Below, one piece after another: positions 62,057 to 64,000 of a stretch of DNA of 64,000 nt. Numbering within the stretch: position 1 is the stretch's first letter; each line of letters begins with the position of its first letter. Source of the stretch: Veillonella seminalis (lineage in GTDB: Bacteria; Bacillota; Negativicutes; Veillonellales; Veillonellaceae); contig NZ_RQUZ01000007.1 of assembly GCF_003992065.1 (NCBI RefSeq), positions 62,001 through 126,000 of the forward strand, given 5' to 3'. The notes beneath the pieces were generated by a model. That model saw nothing but the letters and a program-made list of their open reading frames with translations. It had not been told where the DNA came from and made no database searches. The translations under genes were made by a program, and so were the position numbers.

Positions 62057-62683
62057 TTATTCACCCCACAAGATGAAACCGTCATCCTCTTCATCAGGGA
62101 TCACAACTTTTTCAGGTAATGTTCTGGTAATAACATCGCCGGTCACAGCATCCATGATTACCCCCTGTTGAACTAAGCCGTCTTTTTCATCATTGTGATA
62201 AATGGTAACTTCGTATTGAACTTTGCCTTCATCAGCTTCCAATTTCCAACCTTTGCTGATAGCATCACCGCCGATATTGGTAACTGCAATAGCTTCGGCT
62301 TTCTTAGAATCGATAACATTGTTAGGATTGAATACCTTGCTTGGAATATCCTTTTCTTTTTTATCGGATTTTTCTTTAATGATATTGCCGGTAATTACGT
62401 CAACCTGAATAGTGTACGTATTTTTTAAAGTATAGCCGGAAACTTCATAATAAAAACGACCGCGATCCGGTTTTAACGAAATGGAATGAACGGCGGAATT
62501 CGGATATTTAGCCAAGAATACACCGGCTACTTGACGCATGGATAATACCATGGACTGTACGGATCCTTCCATTCTGATTGACGGATTAACATCCGCAGCT
62601 GCTACCGTTTGCGGCATAGCAACCGCTACGGCACTTACAGCCAAAGCACCGGCCATTAAACCGGCGAAAGACTTCTTATTCAT
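62057..62683 (-). CDS. Exported protein with two PepSY domains
   Basis: 208-aa protein with a signal peptide (cleavage near AAAADV) and two PepSY-like domains: one near 50-110 (AVHSISLKPDRGRFYYEVSG, VDVITGNIIKEK) and one near 125-190 (SKKAEAIAVTNIGG, QYEVTIYHND, MDAVTGDVITRT). PepSY modules are thought to inhibit or regulate proteases in the cell envelope. A Glu/Asp-rich tail ends the protein. It has its own promoter, and no protease partner is adjacent. Confidence 0.85.
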   Translation of the reverse strand: MNKKSFAGLMAGALAVSAVAVAMPQTVAAADVNPSIRMEGSVQSMVLSMRQVAGVFLAKYPNSAVHSISLKPDRGRFYYEVSGYTLKNTYTIQVDVITGNIIKEKSDKKEKDIPSKVFNPNNVIDSKKAEAIAVTNIGGDAISKGWKLEADEGKVQYEVTIYHNDEKDGLVQQGVIMDAVTGDVITRTLPEKVVIPDEEDDGFILWGE

Positions 62684-62800
62684 ACAATAACCTCCTAAAA
62701 TGTTGTTGGTATATGTCTGTTACTCATGACAAACAGACTTAACACATACAGACTGAACCCTTCGGTCTGTCACATTTATTTTTATTTCACTTGTCTTTTA

Positions 62801-62830
62801 AGTATACCACGTTTAAACCGTCATACTCAA
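62801..62830 (-). promoter_or_regulatory. Promoter for the PepSY gene
   Basis: TTGAGT (complement of 62825-62830) and TATACT (complement of 62801-62806) with an 18-base spacer and a TGG extended -10. It is located at the 3' end of the previous gene, about 118 bases before the start. Confidence 0.6.
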
Positions 62831-62837
62831 TAAAATT

Positions 62838-64000
62838 CTATTTATCTTGATGTTCTGACGTTTTAACCGCTTCAGCAGCTTCGCAAATTTCTTCTTTAGC
62901 GGTTTCGGCTACGTCCTGAATTGACGCTTTGGCACTTTCTACCGCCGCTAACGCGTCCGCTTCAGCCTCGTCTTCCGCCTCAACTTTTTTAACCGTCGCT
63001 TTATAGGCAAATGCCTTATGAGCCAACCGCTGATCCACATCCTCTTTTAACAGTTTATAAACGGTAGCCGCCAACGGCACACTCAACAAAATCCCCGGCA
63101 CGCCGTATAAAGTACCGCCGATGGTGATAGCCGCAAATACCCAAATACCCGGCAAGCCCACCGAGCTGCCAACGATACGCGGATAAATAACATTACCTTC
63201 AATTTGCTGCATAACAACGAGGACGATAATAAAGATTAACGCATCCATGGTGCTCACGGATAGGAGCATAACAAGCCCCATAAAACCCCCGATATAGGCA
63301 CCTAAAAGCGGTACCAAAGCAGTAAGACCGATAACGCAACCGATGGTCATGGCATATGGTACGGATAGTACGGCAAGACCGGCTCCAACCATGACGCCTA
63401 AGATTAACGCATCGAGGAACTGACCGATAAAGAAGCTGCTGAATACCTGACTAGCTGTACGCCATACGTGAACCATGTTTTTAATATGATGGTCTTTGCC
63501 ATAAGCACGCGCCAAACGTCCCAATTGACGACGCAATACTTCTTTGTCCAACAACACATAAATAGCGAAAATCAAGCCGATAACAAAGTTGAACACCATT
63601 TCAACGGTATCGCTCATCGTTTTCACAATGTAGCGACCACTGTCGGCCCCAATTTGACGCAACTGTTCTACCGTCTTATCCGACGAAATGGAGTCCATCA
63701 CACCGGATGTCGATAAATACGGCGTATTTTCAATAAAACGACTTACCCAAGCCGACGAATCATTATACAAGCCCGGTAAGGCCTGCACAATAATGCCCAA
63801 GGAATGAACAAGTTGCGGTATAGCCATATAACCTACGAGGAAAATAGCCAACAATATGGTTAAGATTGCCAATACAACGCAAACCGGTCGACGGGTCGTG
63901 TGCTTCCACCCGCTTTCGGCCGACGGAAAATAAATCTTCTCAAAGCGTTTTACAATGATGTTAAGAACAAACGCAATAAGAACACCCCATATCAGCGGCA
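62838..64000 (-). CDS. AI-2E/PerM family transporter (partial at the right edge)
   Basis: At least 387 codons of a polytopic membrane protein of the AI-2E exporter/PerM family (PF01594). The frame continues past the apparent TTG at 63872 to the window edge, and those residues (PLIWGVLIAFVLNIIVKRF) are a normal part of the fold, so the true start lies outside. The conserved later part includes IVGSSVGLPGIWVFAAITIG and GVPGILLSVPLAATVYKLL. A charged Ala/Glu-rich tail of about 60 residues follows. Members transport small organic molecules or Na+/H+; the substrate here is unknown. Confidence 0.88.
   Translation of the reverse strand, partial: PLIWGVLIAFVLNIIVKRFEKIYFPSAESGWKHTTRRPVCVVLAILTILLAIFLVGYMAIPQLVHSLGIIVQALPGLYNDSSAWVSRFIENTPYLSTSGVMDSISSDKTVEQLRQIGADSGRYIVKTMSDTVEMVFNFVIGLIFAIYVLLDKEVLRRQLGRLARAYGKDHHIKNMVHVWRTASQVFSSFFIGQFLDALILGVMVGAGLAVLSVPYAMTIGCVIGLTALVPLLGAYIGGFMGLVMLLSVSTMDALIFIIVLVVMQQIEGNVIYPRIVGSSVGLPGIWVFAAITIGGTLYGVPGILLSVPLAATVYKLLKEDVDQRLAHKAFAYKATVKKVEAEDEAEADALAAVESAKASIQDVAETAKEEICEAAEAVKTSEHQDK

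Noticed and set aside
62838-63872. TTG at 63872 as the start of the AI-2E family gene
   Set aside because: The frame continues to the window edge with residues typical of the family, so the gene is cut by the window.

Overview
The window reads as chromosome of a diderm Firmicute of the Negativicutes, most likely Veillonella or a close relative. Lipid A, BAM, TAM and Mla outer-membrane genes sit beside Firmicute-type housekeeping genes (type III pantothenate kinase, MreB, GreA, FtsH, DivIC/FtsB, ECF transporter). This taxonomic call is inference from gene content. I saw no rRNA, tRNA, insertion sequence, prophage or CRISPR array. Nearly everything is on the minus strand; only three genes near 54.1-56.4 kb are clearly on the plus strand.

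Region 1 (0-26.4 kb) is an envelope-biogenesis block. Read in transcription order (right to left) it runs: murA and an mreB-like gene; a secreted AMIN/phosphodiester-glycosidase protein; a small secreted biotinyl-like domain; an S55 (SpoIVB-type) protease; mlaE-mlaF-mlaD (MlaD carries a C-terminal beta-barrel-like segment); tolC; tamB; a sigma-70 family factor; then, after a terminator and a new promoter, a 208-aa anchored protein, bamA, an uncharacterised outer-membrane-like protein, three tandem OmpH/Skp proteins, lpxD, an LpxL-like acyltransferase, and, behind its own promoter, lpxC-fabZ. The block covers lipid A synthesis, barrel insertion, periplasmic chaperoning, lipid transport and efflux.

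Region 2 (26.6-45.1 kb) is housekeeping: glpX and a small transaldolase, serS, greA-lysS (with a promoter, palindromes and a terminator-like hairpin in the greA leader), birA-coaX-dusB, tilS-hpt-ftsH, an S1-domain protein followed by a Ppx/GppA phosphatase, an FtsB/DivIC-like division protein, and an ABC-F gene with folE-folP-folB-folK.

Region 3 (45.2-53.9 kb) is an accessory peptide operon: oppB-oppC-oppD-oppF with 4-base overlaps, a class A beta-lactamase-fold protein without signal peptide, an OppA lipoprotein, and a single-chain fusion of an LD-carboxypeptidase (S66) to an M20 amidohydrolase. Together these suggest uptake and intracellular trimming of murein-type peptides, and this is the least conventional system here.

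Region 4 (54.1-64 kb) holds a plus-strand pyridoxal-kinase-like gene with an ECF S component (a probable vitamin B6 salvage pair), a DUF805-like membrane protein, a minus-strand trio of uncharacterised genes including two very small ones not usually called (a YvrJ-like 49-aa protein and a 39-aa ORF), a fused CydD-CydC exporter, a PepSY protein, and an AI-2E/PerM-family membrane protein running off the right edge.
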